Assembly (NCBI RefSeq): GCF_900102545.1 | Contig: NZ_FNBN01000006.1 | Coordinates: 372,001 to 436,000 of the forward strand | Reading direction: 5' to 3' | From: Chitinophaga filiformis | GTDB lineage: Bacteria > Bacteroidota > Bacteroidia > Chitinophagales > Chitinophagaceae | DNA: 64,000 bases | Shown: in pieces, positions 25,911 to 33,543 of the stretch | Layout: each line of letters begins with the position of its first letter | Position numbering within the stretch: the stretch's first letter is position 1 | Made by a program: the position numbers and the translations under genes | Notes under the pieces: generated by a model | Databases searched by the model: none | What the model saw: the letters and a program-made list of their open reading frames with translations, nothing else | Told to the model about the DNA's origin: nothing

Positions 25911-26128
25911 TCTGATAAGCTAGTCGCCTATCCATTAATAGGAGCGCAAGTAGCAGGCGGTTTCAGATGGGAATGTCGGGCCTTCGGCTCTCCGGCAACA
26001 CGACCGATGCAGCCCAATTCTTATTCATACCTCTATTCGCTTGACAACGCTCAATAGCATTCCAGACAGGAGAGGCGCCGACCGACATCCCATACTGAAA
26101 CCGAAGCTACTTAGCGTAAATAGAAAGA
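25911..26128 (-). repeat. Palindromic repeat element, copy 2 (inverted relative to copy 1)
   Basis: This is the reverse complement of the element at 23963-24180 with scattered changes. Internal arms lie at 25958-25993 and 26069-26103. The strongest conserved blocks are the outer ends (CTAAGTAGCTTCGG), both arms, and the loop word GCTATTGAGCGTTGTCAAGC (minus strand). The part of the gap before it (25702-25910) holds the fucosidase promoter region and no gene. Confidence 0.75.
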
Positions 26129-26243
26129 GGTTATATCAAATGATGAAACCGAAGCTACTTAGCGTGCATAGAAAGGGTTATATCAAATTACTTTTGATGA
26201 AACCGAAGCTGTTAGCATAAAAAAAGAGGTTATATCAAATGAT
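26096..26243. repeat. Three tandem ~50-bp repeats
   Basis: Three direct copies start at 26096, 26144 and 26198, each opening TGAAACCGAAGCT and ending in GGTTATATCAAAT. The first overlaps the end of repeat copy 2, so the array seems to grow out of that element. The third is shortened and carries the terminator of the gnd-zwf-pgl operon. Confidence 0.75.
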
Positions 26244-26250
26244 ACAACCC
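26219..26250 (-). terminator. Terminator of the gnd-zwf-pgl operon
   Basis: On the minus strand an 11-bp stem with a wobble pair (26250-26240 with 26237-26227) is followed by a run of seven T (complement of 26219-26225). It lies 30 bases past the pgl stop. Confidence 0.7.
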
Positions 26251-26279
26251 CTTCTGCAATATTTTGCTATTACGAATAC

Positions 26280-27005
26280 TTACATTTCCAGCGCGCCTGC
26301 CGCCGCTTCATCCACAAACCAGTGCAGCTCCCCATCCTGTGGACGGATCAGCTGAGAAGGGAATTTTTCGGCATTAAAGTCGCCTTCTATCACACTCTTC
26401 AATGTCAGGGCTTTGCCGGTACCGGTAGCCATGAATACTACGCAGGCGGCATCATTTACAACCGGTGCGGTCAATGTGATACGGAACATATCCTGTGCTT
26501 TCAGGAAGAACGCTTTTACCCAGGCTTTTTTCTCGTGTACGACTTCTGTACCAGGGAAGAGGGACAAGGTATGCCCATCATCTCCCATACCTAAAAGTAC
26601 GAGGTCAAAGGTAGTTTCGCCTTCCTGGAAATATTTCCGCAGGATCTTTTCATATTCTGTCGCTGCCGCTTCAGGTTCAATATCCGTGCGCATTACATGA
26701 ATATTTTCTGAAGGCACACCTACAACATTGAGCAGGGTTTCGTAGGCCATGCGGGCGTTGTTGCGTTCATCTTCAAAAGGCACCGCCCTTTCATCTCCCC
26801 AGAAGAAGTGGATCTTCTCCCATGGGATGATCAGTTTATACGGCTCTTTAGTGAGCAGCGTATACAGCTGTTTAGGTGTGCTTCCTCCGGAGAGGACAAA
26901 TGTGAAGATCGGCTGGTCCTGCAGCACTTCCTGAATGTAATTGCTGATCCATGCGGCCAGGTTTTCGCTGAGTTCCTGAGTGTTCTTAGCTATATGTAGT
27001 TCCAT
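26280..27005 (-). CDS. pgl: 6-phosphogluconolactonase
   Basis: A 241-residue protein of the SOL/DevB family, cytosolic. FVLSGGSTPKQLY is the phosphate-binding loop, and HFFWGDERAVPFEDERNNA and LLGMGDDGHTLSLFPGT are the two active-site signatures. It hydrolyses 6-phosphogluconolactone to 6-phosphogluconate, the second step of the oxidative pentose phosphate pathway. It is the last gene of gnd-zwf-pgl, five bases after zwf, and is followed by a terminator. Confidence 0.95.
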   Translation of the reverse strand: MELHIAKNTQELSENLAAWISNYIQEVLQDQPIFTFVLSGGSTPKQLYTLLTKEPYKLIIPWEKIHFFWGDERAVPFEDERNNARMAYETLLNVVGVPSENIHVMRTDIEPEAAATEYEKILRKYFQEGETTFDLVLLGMGDDGHTLSLFPGTEVVHEKKAWVKAFFLKAQDMFRITLTAPVVNDAACVVFMATGTGKALTLKSVIEGDFNAEKFPSQLIRPQDGELHWFVDEAAAGALEM

Positions 27006-27010
27006 TGCTC

Positions 27011-28516
27011 TTATTTAGGTAAGTTGATCCAGGCATGACCATCTCTCGCGATCAGGGCGTCTGCATCTTCAGGTCCCCAGGAATCAGGTGCATAGTTAGG
27101 GAAATCTACCGGAGTACGGGATTCCCATGTTTCCAGTATCGGCATTACTACTTTCCAGGCAGCTTCTACCTGGTCTGCACGCATGAACAGGGTTGCATCC
27201 CCTTCCATTACGTCCAGCAGCAGTGTTTCATATGCTTCTGGTGCGTGGTCGTCGCCATATTGACGGTCGAAGTTAAAGACCATTTCTACCGGGTCCAGTT
27301 CCATGCTCTGACCCGGGCGTTTTGCCTGGAAGCGGATACGGATATCCATTTCGGGCTGTATGCTGATGGTCAGGCGGTTAGGACGCCAGGTTTCTGCTGA
27401 TTCTGCCGGGAACGCATAGTGCGGCGCCTGGCGGAACTGCAGGGTGATGTTGGTCGCCTTCTGGTGCATGTTCTTACCGGTACGTACGTAGAACGGTACA
27501 CCCTGCCAGCGCCAGTTGTCAACATAGAACTTAACGGCAGCGTAAGTTTCAGTAGCAGAGTCCTTATCTACTCCTTTTTCTTCGCGGTAGCCTACTACCT
27601 GCTGGCCTTTTCTCCAGCCGGCAGAATACTGTCCGCGTACTGCGTTTTCGTGTATCTTATCTTTCGTGAATTTGCGGATAGCGTTCAGTACATCCACTTT
27701 CTTGTTACGGATCTCGTTCGCATCAAAAGATACGGGCGCTTCCATAGCAATCATACACATTACCTGCAAGATATGGTTCTGCACCATATCGCGCAGCGCA
27801 CCAGAGCCTTCGTAGTAGCCTCCGCGGCCTTCCAGACCTACGGTTTCAGAAGCGGTGATCTGTATATGATCGATGTAGTTACGGTTCCAGATCGGCTCGA
27901 ACAATGCATTGGCAAAGCGCAGTGCGATCAGGTTCTGTACTGTTTCTTTACCCAGGTAGTGGTCAATGCGGTAGATCTGTTCTTCAGAGAAGAGGCTTTG
28001 CAGCAGTGTATTCAGATCGTGAGCGCTCTGCAGGTCGTGACCGAATGGTTTTTCTATCACGATGCGGGTATTGCGCTTGTCGCTGCACAGGTTCAGGCTA
28101 CCCAGTTTCTGTGCAATGGCGGGCATCAACTGCGGCGCTACTGACAGGTAAAATATCACGTTTGGATGTTCGTTCCACTCTTCTTCTTTTGCCTTCACAT
28201 AATCAGTGATGGCGCTATATGCAGACTGGTCTTCCGCATCCATCTGCAGGTAGCTTACATGCTGGCTGAAATCTTTCCAGTGACCGTTCTGTTCTCCTTT
28301 ACGACGGGAAAACTTCTTGATACCATCCAGTAAGCGCTCGCGGTAAGCATCATTATCATAGGGACTACGGCCAATACCTGCAATAGCAAATTTTTCCGGC
28401 ATGTAGTTATCCAGGAACAGGTTGTATAAAGCCGGCGATAGTTTTCTGTAATTCAAGTCGCCGCTGCCACCGAAGATGAAGACGATGGAGGCAGGCGGAC
28501 GTTTATGATTTTGCAT
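27011..28516 (-). CDS. zwf: Glucose-6-phosphate 1-dehydrogenase
   Basis: A 501-residue cytosolic enzyme. FIFGGSGDLNYRKLSPALYN is the NADP-binding Rossmann start and RIDHYLGKETVQNL is the active-site signature with the catalytic His. ATG 28516 gives the normal length; an in-frame start 96 bases earlier would read through the hairpin in the intergenic space and adds no homology. It oxidises glucose 6-phosphate and yields NADPH. It sits between gnd and pgl in one operon. Confidence 0.95.
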   Translation of the reverse strand: MQNHKRPPASIVFIFGGSGDLNYRKLSPALYNLFLDNYMPEKFAIAGIGRSPYDNDAYRERLLDGIKKFSRRKGEQNGHWKDFSQHVSYLQMDAEDQSAYSAITDYVKAKEEEWNEHPNVIFYLSVAPQLMPAIAQKLGSLNLCSDKRNTRIVIEKPFGHDLQSAHDLNTLLQSLFSEEQIYRIDHYLGKETVQNLIALRFANALFEPIWNRNYIDHIQITASETVGLEGRGGYYEGSGALRDMVQNHILQVMCMIAMEAPVSFDANEIRNKKVDVLNAIRKFTKDKIHENAVRGQYSAGWRKGQQVVGYREEKGVDKDSATETYAAVKFYVDNWRWQGVPFYVRTGKNMHQKATNITLQFRQAPHYAFPAESAETWRPNRLTISIQPEMDIRIRFQAKRPGQSMELDPVEMVFNFDRQYGDDHAPEAYETLLLDVMEGDATLFMRADQVEAAWKVVMPILETWESRTPVDFPNYAPDSWGPEDADALIARDGHAWINLPK

Positions 28517-28533
28517 AACTCTATATTTTACGA

Positions 28534-28566
28534 GAGTGCTTACCCGCCGCAAGCGGGCAAGCACTC
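28534..28566 (-). other. Intercistronic hairpin between gnd and zwf
   Basis: Arms of 14 bases (28534-28547 with 28553-28566) pair completely in the transcript if one G-U is allowed. No T run follows, so it is more likely an RNA-processing or stability element than a strong terminator. It lies 18 bases before the zwf start. Confidence 0.65.
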
Positions 28567-28574
28567 CAAAATTC

Positions 28575-29987
28575 TTATTCACCCCATACGGTATGGAAAC
28601 TACCAGTTGCATCTATACGCTGGTAGGTATGAGCACCAAAGTAATCGCGCTGTGCCTGCACCAGGTTGGTTGGCATGCGCTCGGTGCGGTAGGCGTCGAA
28701 GTAAGCCAGTGCAGACATCATACCTGCTGCGGCAGTACCTGTCAGTGCTGCCTGTGCTACTACTGCGCGTGTATTTGTAATGGCATTCTCTACAAGGGCT
28801 GCAACGTCCTTGTTCAACAGAATATTTGGTAATTCAGGAGATGCTTTGTAAGCGGTAGTGTATACTTCCAGGAGGGAAGAACGGATAATACATCCGCCTC
28901 TCCATACTTTCACTGCTTCAGGTAAAGGAATTTCCATCTGCAGTTCTTTAGACGCCTGGTGCAACATTGCCAGTCCCTGTGCATAGCTGATGATCACTCC
29001 AAAGTAAAGTGCATCGTGTACCTGCTGAATCCAGGTATCTGCAGGTGTATTGAGTTTTGCGTCAGCAGCTTTGTATAAAGCAGCTGCCTGTACACGTTCG
29101 TCTTTGTAACCAGACAGGGTACGCAGTGCAACAGCGGTGTCTATTACCGGAACGGCAACAGGCAGTTCCATTGCATCCTGTGAAGTCCATTTACCGGTTC
29201 CTTTGGAACCCGCTTTATCGGAGATCATGTCTACCAGTCTTGCGCTGGTCTTATCATCCTTCTGCAGGAAGATATCAGCAGTGATCTCTATGAGGAAAGA
29301 TTGCAGATCTCCTTCATTCCAGGTCTTGAATACCTGGTGTAAACGGTCGTTATCCAGGCCAGCCTGTTTCAGCAGTGCATATGCTTCGCTGATCAGCTGC
29401 ATGATGGAATACTCGATACCATTGTGTACCATCTTTACATAGTGGCCGGCGCCTTCCTTACCCAGGTAAGCTACGCAGGGCTCACCGTTTACCTTTGCAG
29501 AAATTGCTTCCAGCATAGGTCTTACTTTCTCATACGCTTCCTTATCGCCACCAGGCATGATGCTTGGTCCCGTACGGGCGCCTTTCTCACCGCCTGATAC
29601 GCCGATGCCCATGAAATGAATACCTTTATCCCGCAGGTATTTTACCCGGCGCAATGTATCTGTATAATGTGAGTTACCACCGTCGATCACCACATCGCCT
29701 TTTTCCAGCAGGGGAATCAGTGATTCGATCACATCATCCACCGGCTGACCGGCTGGTACCAACATCATCAGCTTGCGCGGACGCTCCAGTAATTGTACCA
29801 TGGTTGCCAGTTCTGCCACTCCCTTTACAGTAGTGCCAGCTGTAGCAGCCGATTCCAGAGCCCCGGTCTTGGTACTATCTTTATCAAAACCAATAACGGA
29901 AAAACCATGATCAGCCATGTTCAGTAAGAGGTTTCTACCCATTACGCCCAGACCAATCATGCCAAAATCGAATACGCTTTGTGCCAT
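28575..29987 (-). CDS. gnd: 6-phosphogluconate dehydrogenase, decarboxylating
   Basis: A 470-residue cytosolic enzyme of the long GndA type. GLGVMGRNLLLNMADHGF binds NADP, IGVSGGEKGARTGPSIMPGG is the substrate signature, and GHYVKMVHNGIEY holds the catalytic Lys. The C-terminal tail (AHTYQRIDATGSFHTVW) reaches into the partner subunit in this family. It converts 6-phosphogluconate to ribulose 5-phosphate with NADPH. As first gene of the operon it is probably driven from 29988-30060; no exact promoter match is seen there. Confidence 0.95.
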   Translation of the reverse strand: MAQSVFDFGMIGLGVMGRNLLLNMADHGFSVIGFDKDSTKTGALESAATAGTTVKGVAELATMVQLLERPRKLMMLVPAGQPVDDVIESLIPLLEKGDVVIDGGNSHYTDTLRRVKYLRDKGIHFMGIGVSGGEKGARTGPSIMPGGDKEAYEKVRPMLEAISAKVNGEPCVAYLGKEGAGHYVKMVHNGIEYSIMQLISEAYALLKQAGLDNDRLHQVFKTWNEGDLQSFLIEITADIFLQKDDKTSARLVDMISDKAGSKGTGKWTSQDAMELPVAVPVIDTAVALRTLSGYKDERVQAAALYKAADAKLNTPADTWIQQVHDALYFGVIISYAQGLAMLHQASKELQMEIPLPEAVKVWRGGCIIRSSLLEVYTTAYKASPELPNILLNKDVAALVENAITNTRAVVAQAALTGTAAAGMMSALAYFDAYRTERMPTNLVQAQRDYFGAHTYQRIDATGSFHTVWGE

Positions 29988-30165
29988 AAATTATCGTGTA
30001 AGTGCCTAAAAGAATGAAGTAAAAGTACGAATTATCAATTACCAATTACAATTACTATTAGATGACCTGAGAAAACTTTGAACATCCCATGTCAATTGCC
30101 GTTATTTATACATGAAAATCCGCGATAATTGCAAGCTCCCGCCATGTCTTAAATTTTCCTTAAAT

Positions 30166-30867
30166 CTACCAGCCCAGGTATACCATTCCTATCCCGCATA
30201 CCAGTATGGTAAACCCTCCCAGGGCATGCGCATACCGTTCTAAACTACTGGTTTTCAACACAGAAAAGCCGTAATAACCCAACATGACCATGGCCGTCAT
30301 TGTAAGCAGCGTGAACAGTGTAAAAGACCCGATCAGCATCACCATGCCATAGGCAGAATGCTGCGCCGCGGGGTAGGTCAGCAGGGGAAGCAATGGCTCA
30401 CAGGGGCCCAGCCCGAAAATGAGCAGCATGATCCAGGGTGTGACCTTCGTCCTGTCCTGAGGATAAACAATCTCCCCGTGCTTATGTTCATACACGTAAA
30501 TATCGCCGTTATCATACACATCGAAATGCTTATGTACCTTGTTGCTCCAGGCCCGTTTCAGGCCCCATACCATATACAGGAGGCCAAAGGTAAGCAGGGC
30601 CCATCCGGCCAGTCCTCCGCGCAGGCCTTCCAGCCCGCTGATTTTCGACAAAGACCAGCCCAGCCCTATGCCCAGCAAGCCTAGTAGTACGGAGCTGCCC
30701 ACATGCGCTATACCACACAACAATGTCCAGACCACCGTTTTACCGGCAGTCCAGCCTCTTACCCTGCTCAGTGCAATAAACGGGATGTAGTGGTCAGGTC
30801 CTGTTAATGTATGCAGACAACTTATTGTGATAGCTGTCAGCAGCAATACCTGCAATTCCGTATTCAT
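30166..30867 (-). CDS. UreH/NicO-like membrane protein, probable nickel permease
   Basis: A 233-residue protein with about six hydrophobic helices. The first helix carries HTLTGPDHYIPF, a His-x6-His arrangement with Asp like the HX4-5DH motif of nickel/cobalt permeases. A cytosolic His- and Asp-rich loop (KVHKHFDVYDNGDIYVYEHKH) may bind metal, and GPCEPLLPLL opens a later helix. It is the last gene of the urease operon, 12 bases after ureD, so supply of Ni2+ to urease is the natural inference. Homologues are named urease accessory protein UreH or sulfite-exporter-like; direct transport proof is not in the sequence. Confidence 0.75.
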   Translation of the reverse strand: MNTELQVLLLTAITISCLHTLTGPDHYIPFIALSRVRGWTAGKTVVWTLLCGIAHVGSSVLLGLLGIGLGWSLSKISGLEGLRGGLAGWALLTFGLLYMVWGLKRAWSNKVHKHFDVYDNGDIYVYEHKHGEIVYPQDRTKVTPWIMLLIFGLGPCEPLLPLLTYPAAQHSAYGMVMLIGSFTLFTLLTMTAMVMLGYYGFSVLKTSSLERYAHALGGFTILVCGIGMVYLGW

Positions 30868-30879
30868 ATCCGGTACGGT

Positions 30880-31662
30880 TTATAATTTTCGTTCTTCTCC
30901 GGCCAGCAATGCGATCTTTCTGAATAGCTCATACAACTGTTCCCCTCCCTGCCCCAACACACGCAGGAGCAATGCCCCCGAGGCTGTGCGGGATACACCG
31001 GCAGTAATATTTGCTTCTGCAGATAAACACTCGTGTAACACCTCTCCCATCGCTGCCATGTCGCGCCTTTCATCATGCCACAACAGGGAGGCCTGGTGTG
31101 TATATCCTTCCCACTGGCCCATATTACCCGGTGGTACTATATCTGGTTGTAACAGGGTTACATCCTTAAACAACAACTTCCCATCCCTGTATACTTCCAG
31201 TATATTCTGAAAATGTTTACACCTGAATATTTCTCCGCTTAGTTTCCGGCCGCAGGTAATGATCTCTCCCCACAATAAGCGACAATCTTCTCCCAGCTCA
31301 ATACGACTGGCACTGTCGAACACTGAGTGCTCATGCGGCACCGAAGGATGTGGCAGATAACATAAACTGCTGCCCCGCTCCATCTCTACATAAAAACGTT
31401 GCCGGGCGCCATGTTGCATGTTAAAGATGCGCTGATAGGATTGTGTGTACAGATGCAAACCAGCATCTTCCTCTAAGGTAACCCGGATATCATATGCATC
31501 TCCATCCAGTATGCCCGGCGAAGCCGTCATCATAGTAAGATGTAACATACCGGCCCTGCTGCCACTGATATCAGCCACCTTAAATGGCCTTGTATAATAG
31601 CAATGTTGCAGATAGGTACCTGCGCTCCTGACAGCGGCCTTTATTTGCAGTTCACTCTTCAT
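30880..31662 (-). CDS. ureD: Urease accessory protein UreD
   Basis: A 260-residue protein. The ATG at 31662 overlaps the ureG stop as ATGA; the longer frame from 31716 would lie inside ureG and is less likely. Recognisable features are RPFKVADISG near the start, DAGLHLYTQSYQRIF, and YLPHPSVPHEHSVF, which corresponds to the conserved UreD segment around 'P.P..PF..A'. UreD binds apo-urease and forms the UreDFG complex through which nickel passes. It works with the neighbouring ureF and ureG products. Confidence 0.88.
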   Translation of the reverse strand: MKSELQIKAAVRSAGTYLQHCYYTRPFKVADISGSRAGMLHLTMMTASPGILDGDAYDIRVTLEEDAGLHLYTQSYQRIFNMQHGARQRFYVEMERGSSLCYLPHPSVPHEHSVFDSASRIELGEDCRLLWGEIITCGRKLSGEIFRCKHFQNILEVYRDGKLLFKDVTLLQPDIVPPGNMGQWEGYTHQASLLWHDERRDMAAMGEVLHECLSAEANITAGVSRTASGALLLRVLGQGGEQLYELFRKIALLAGEERKL

Positions 31663-32297
31663 TGCAGCAAGGCAGGCTCCTCTACCATCTCCAGTAATGC
31701 ATATTTCCTGATCCATCCTATTACGATGTCCAGTCCCTTCTGTGTCATCAGGTTGGTAAATACGAATGGTCTGCCCTGACGCATCTTACGGGCATCCCGC
31801 TCCATCACTTCAAGACTGGCGCCTACATAAGGCGCGAGGTCGATTTTGTTGATGACCAGCAGGTCTGAACGGGTAATGCCCGGTCCCCCTTTGCGGGGTA
31901 TCTTGTCACCCTCTGCTACATCTATGACGAAGATGGTCAGATCTGCCAGATCCGGACTGAAAGTGGCAGACAGATTATCCCCACCGCTTTCGATAAAGAT
32001 GATCTGCACATCCGGAAACCTGGTGGCTATTTCTTCCACGGCTTCCAGGTTCATGCTGGCATCTTCGCGTATGGCAGTATGCGGACAACCGCCTGTTTCC
32101 ACACCAATGATCCTTTCTGCAGGCAGTAAGCTGTTCTTCACCAGGAATTCAGCATCCTCTCTTGTGTAGATATCATTAGTGATCACTGCCAGGCTATACT
32201 GCTCATGCAGCTGCCTGGAAAGCCTTTCTATCAGTGCTGTTTTACCAGCGCCTACAGGGCCGGCTACACCTATCTTTATGTATGTGCGCGATTGCAT
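31659..32297 (-). CDS. ureG: Urease accessory GTPase UreG
   Basis: A 212-residue cytosolic GTPase. IGVAGPVGAGKTALIERL is the P-loop, GVETGGCPHTAIREDASMNL holds the Cys-Pro-His nickel site, and VINKIDLAPYVGA is the NKxD guanine motif. ATG 32297 gives the usual short N-terminus before the P-loop; a GTG at 32339 overlapping the ureF stop would add 14 residues of no known similarity. UreG drives GTP-dependent nickel insertion together with UreD, UreE and UreF. Confidence 0.95.
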   Translation of the reverse strand: MQSRTYIKIGVAGPVGAGKTALIERLSRQLHEQYSLAVITNDIYTREDAEFLVKNSLLPAERIIGVETGGCPHTAIREDASMNLEAVEEIATRFPDVQIIFIESGGDNLSATFSPDLADLTIFVIDVAEGDKIPRKGGPGITRSDLLVINKIDLAPYVGASLEVMERDARKMRQGRPFVFTNLMTQKGLDIVIGWIRKYALLEMVEEPALLQ

Positions 32298-32338
32298 CTT
32301 CAATCTGTTTACGTAAATCAATTCATATGAAATACACA

Positions 32339-33028
32339 CTAAGACATATACAATCTTGAATATAGTCTTTCGTGCTGCATACTCCTGATGTCAAATCCAA
32401 CACTGCAACGTCCGGCCAGTTCGCGAGGTATGTTGAATGTCTGCTCAACTAATGCAGGCAGTTCAGGCAAGAGCTCAAACAGGATCTGCTGCCCCTGTTG
32501 CTGACCCAGTGGCACCAGCTTTACGCTATTGGTCACCATACCGGTAGCCGCATTATAATAGAATGCAGTAAGTGCTTCTGATAAGGGGATGCCTGAGAGA
32601 TAAGCATACGCCCCGAATACCAGGCAGTAATGCCCTGTCGCTTCGCCTGATCTGATATGCGCCATATAGGCATTGCCGGTAGCATGTATGACCAGCGGAG
32701 ACAACAACTTCAACAGACGCATACCTAATTTCTGACTTGCCATCCTCCCTTCCTGTGGTGCTTTCAGTGCTGTGCATTCCTGGTCCAGTTGCAGCAATTG
32801 CTGTATATCTCCTGCTGCTGCTGCACGATATGCGAGTACAGCAAAAAGAGCATCATTGTATGGCAGGTTATGCATCAGCATATTCCTGATAAAGGCAGCT
32901 GCATCTCCGGCATCTTTTATCAGCCCCTGCTGCACATAGGTTTCCAGTCCGCCGGAATGCGTATAAGCGCCTATCGGCAATGTAGGATCACTCAGGTGTA
33001 ACAGGTATGGTAGCCAGGTATGCATCAT
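32339..33028 (-). CDS. ureF: Urease accessory protein UreF
   Basis: A 229-residue helical protein. LLHLSDPTLPIGAYTHSGGLETYVQQGLI is the conserved N-terminal part (usually 'DS.LPIG.F.HS.G.E'), and SVKLVPLGQQQGQ lies in the C-terminal conserved helix. UreF bridges UreD and UreG and is thought to regulate the GTPase. It starts 3 bases after ureE and is followed by ureG. Confidence 0.92.
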   Translation of the reverse strand: MMHTWLPYLLHLSDPTLPIGAYTHSGGLETYVQQGLIKDAGDAAAFIRNMLMHNLPYNDALFAVLAYRAAAAGDIQQLLQLDQECTALKAPQEGRMASQKLGMRLLKLLSPLVIHATGNAYMAHIRSGEATGHYCLVFGAYAYLSGIPLSEALTAFYYNAATGMVTNSVKLVPLGQQQGQQILFELLPELPALVEQTFNIPRELAGRCSVGFDIRSMQHERLYSRLYMS

Positions 33029-33031
33029 GGT

Positions 33032-33535
33032 TTATTTGGAGGCGAGCTGCATGATCTTACTGAAAAGCGATCCTGAGCTGCCATGTTCATGTGGTATAAT
33101 ATTGCTCCGCAGCATATTGGTCAGTATACGCTGTTCTTTCGCAGGCTGGTATCCCTTTGCTTCCAGCCAGCGGAACAAGGGCTCTTCGTATGGCACCAGT
33201 ACTTCGTCTCCGGCAAGGAATAATGGCAGGTGTTTATTGCCGATCTCGTAACAAACGGTGGCCATATCTTTCATAGTAGCTGGCTTCAGCACGATCGCCG
33301 CCGCAGGTATTATATCGATCACGATGGCTTTTTTATCATCCATCCACACGATATCCCCCTGTTGTAACATAGGCGCTTCGCGCATGAAGCGCAGCGCTAC
33401 TTCCTGTCCGCCCTGCGTATGCCGGCGCAACAAGCGCTTGCCTGTTTCAAACCATTCCAGCAGCATGGGGTCTATGCCCCTGTTTGCAGCGGAACCGTTT
33501 ACAACATTGCCTTCTATCTTTTCTACGATGATCAT
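33032..33535 (-). CDS. ureE: Urease nickel metallochaperone UreE
   Basis: A 167-residue protein with the UreE order: an N-terminal peptide-binding beta domain (RRHTQGGQEVALRF) and a C-terminal metal-binding domain (YEIGNKHLPLFLAGDEVLVPYE, with the conserved NKH). It delivers Ni2+ to UreG. The tail ends EHGSSGSLFSKIMQLASK and lacks the His-rich extension of Klebsiella UreE, so nickel storage capacity is likely small. It starts 9 bases after the ureC stop. Confidence 0.92.
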   Translation of the reverse strand: MIIVEKIEGNVVNGSAANRGIDPMLLEWFETGKRLLRRHTQGGQEVALRFMREAPMLQQGDIVWMDDKKAIVIDIIPAAAIVLKPATMKDMATVCYEIGNKHLPLFLAGDEVLVPYEEPLFRWLEAKGYQPAKEQRILTNMLRSNIIPHEHGSSGSLFSKIMQLASK

Positions 33536-33543
33536 ATCTATGA

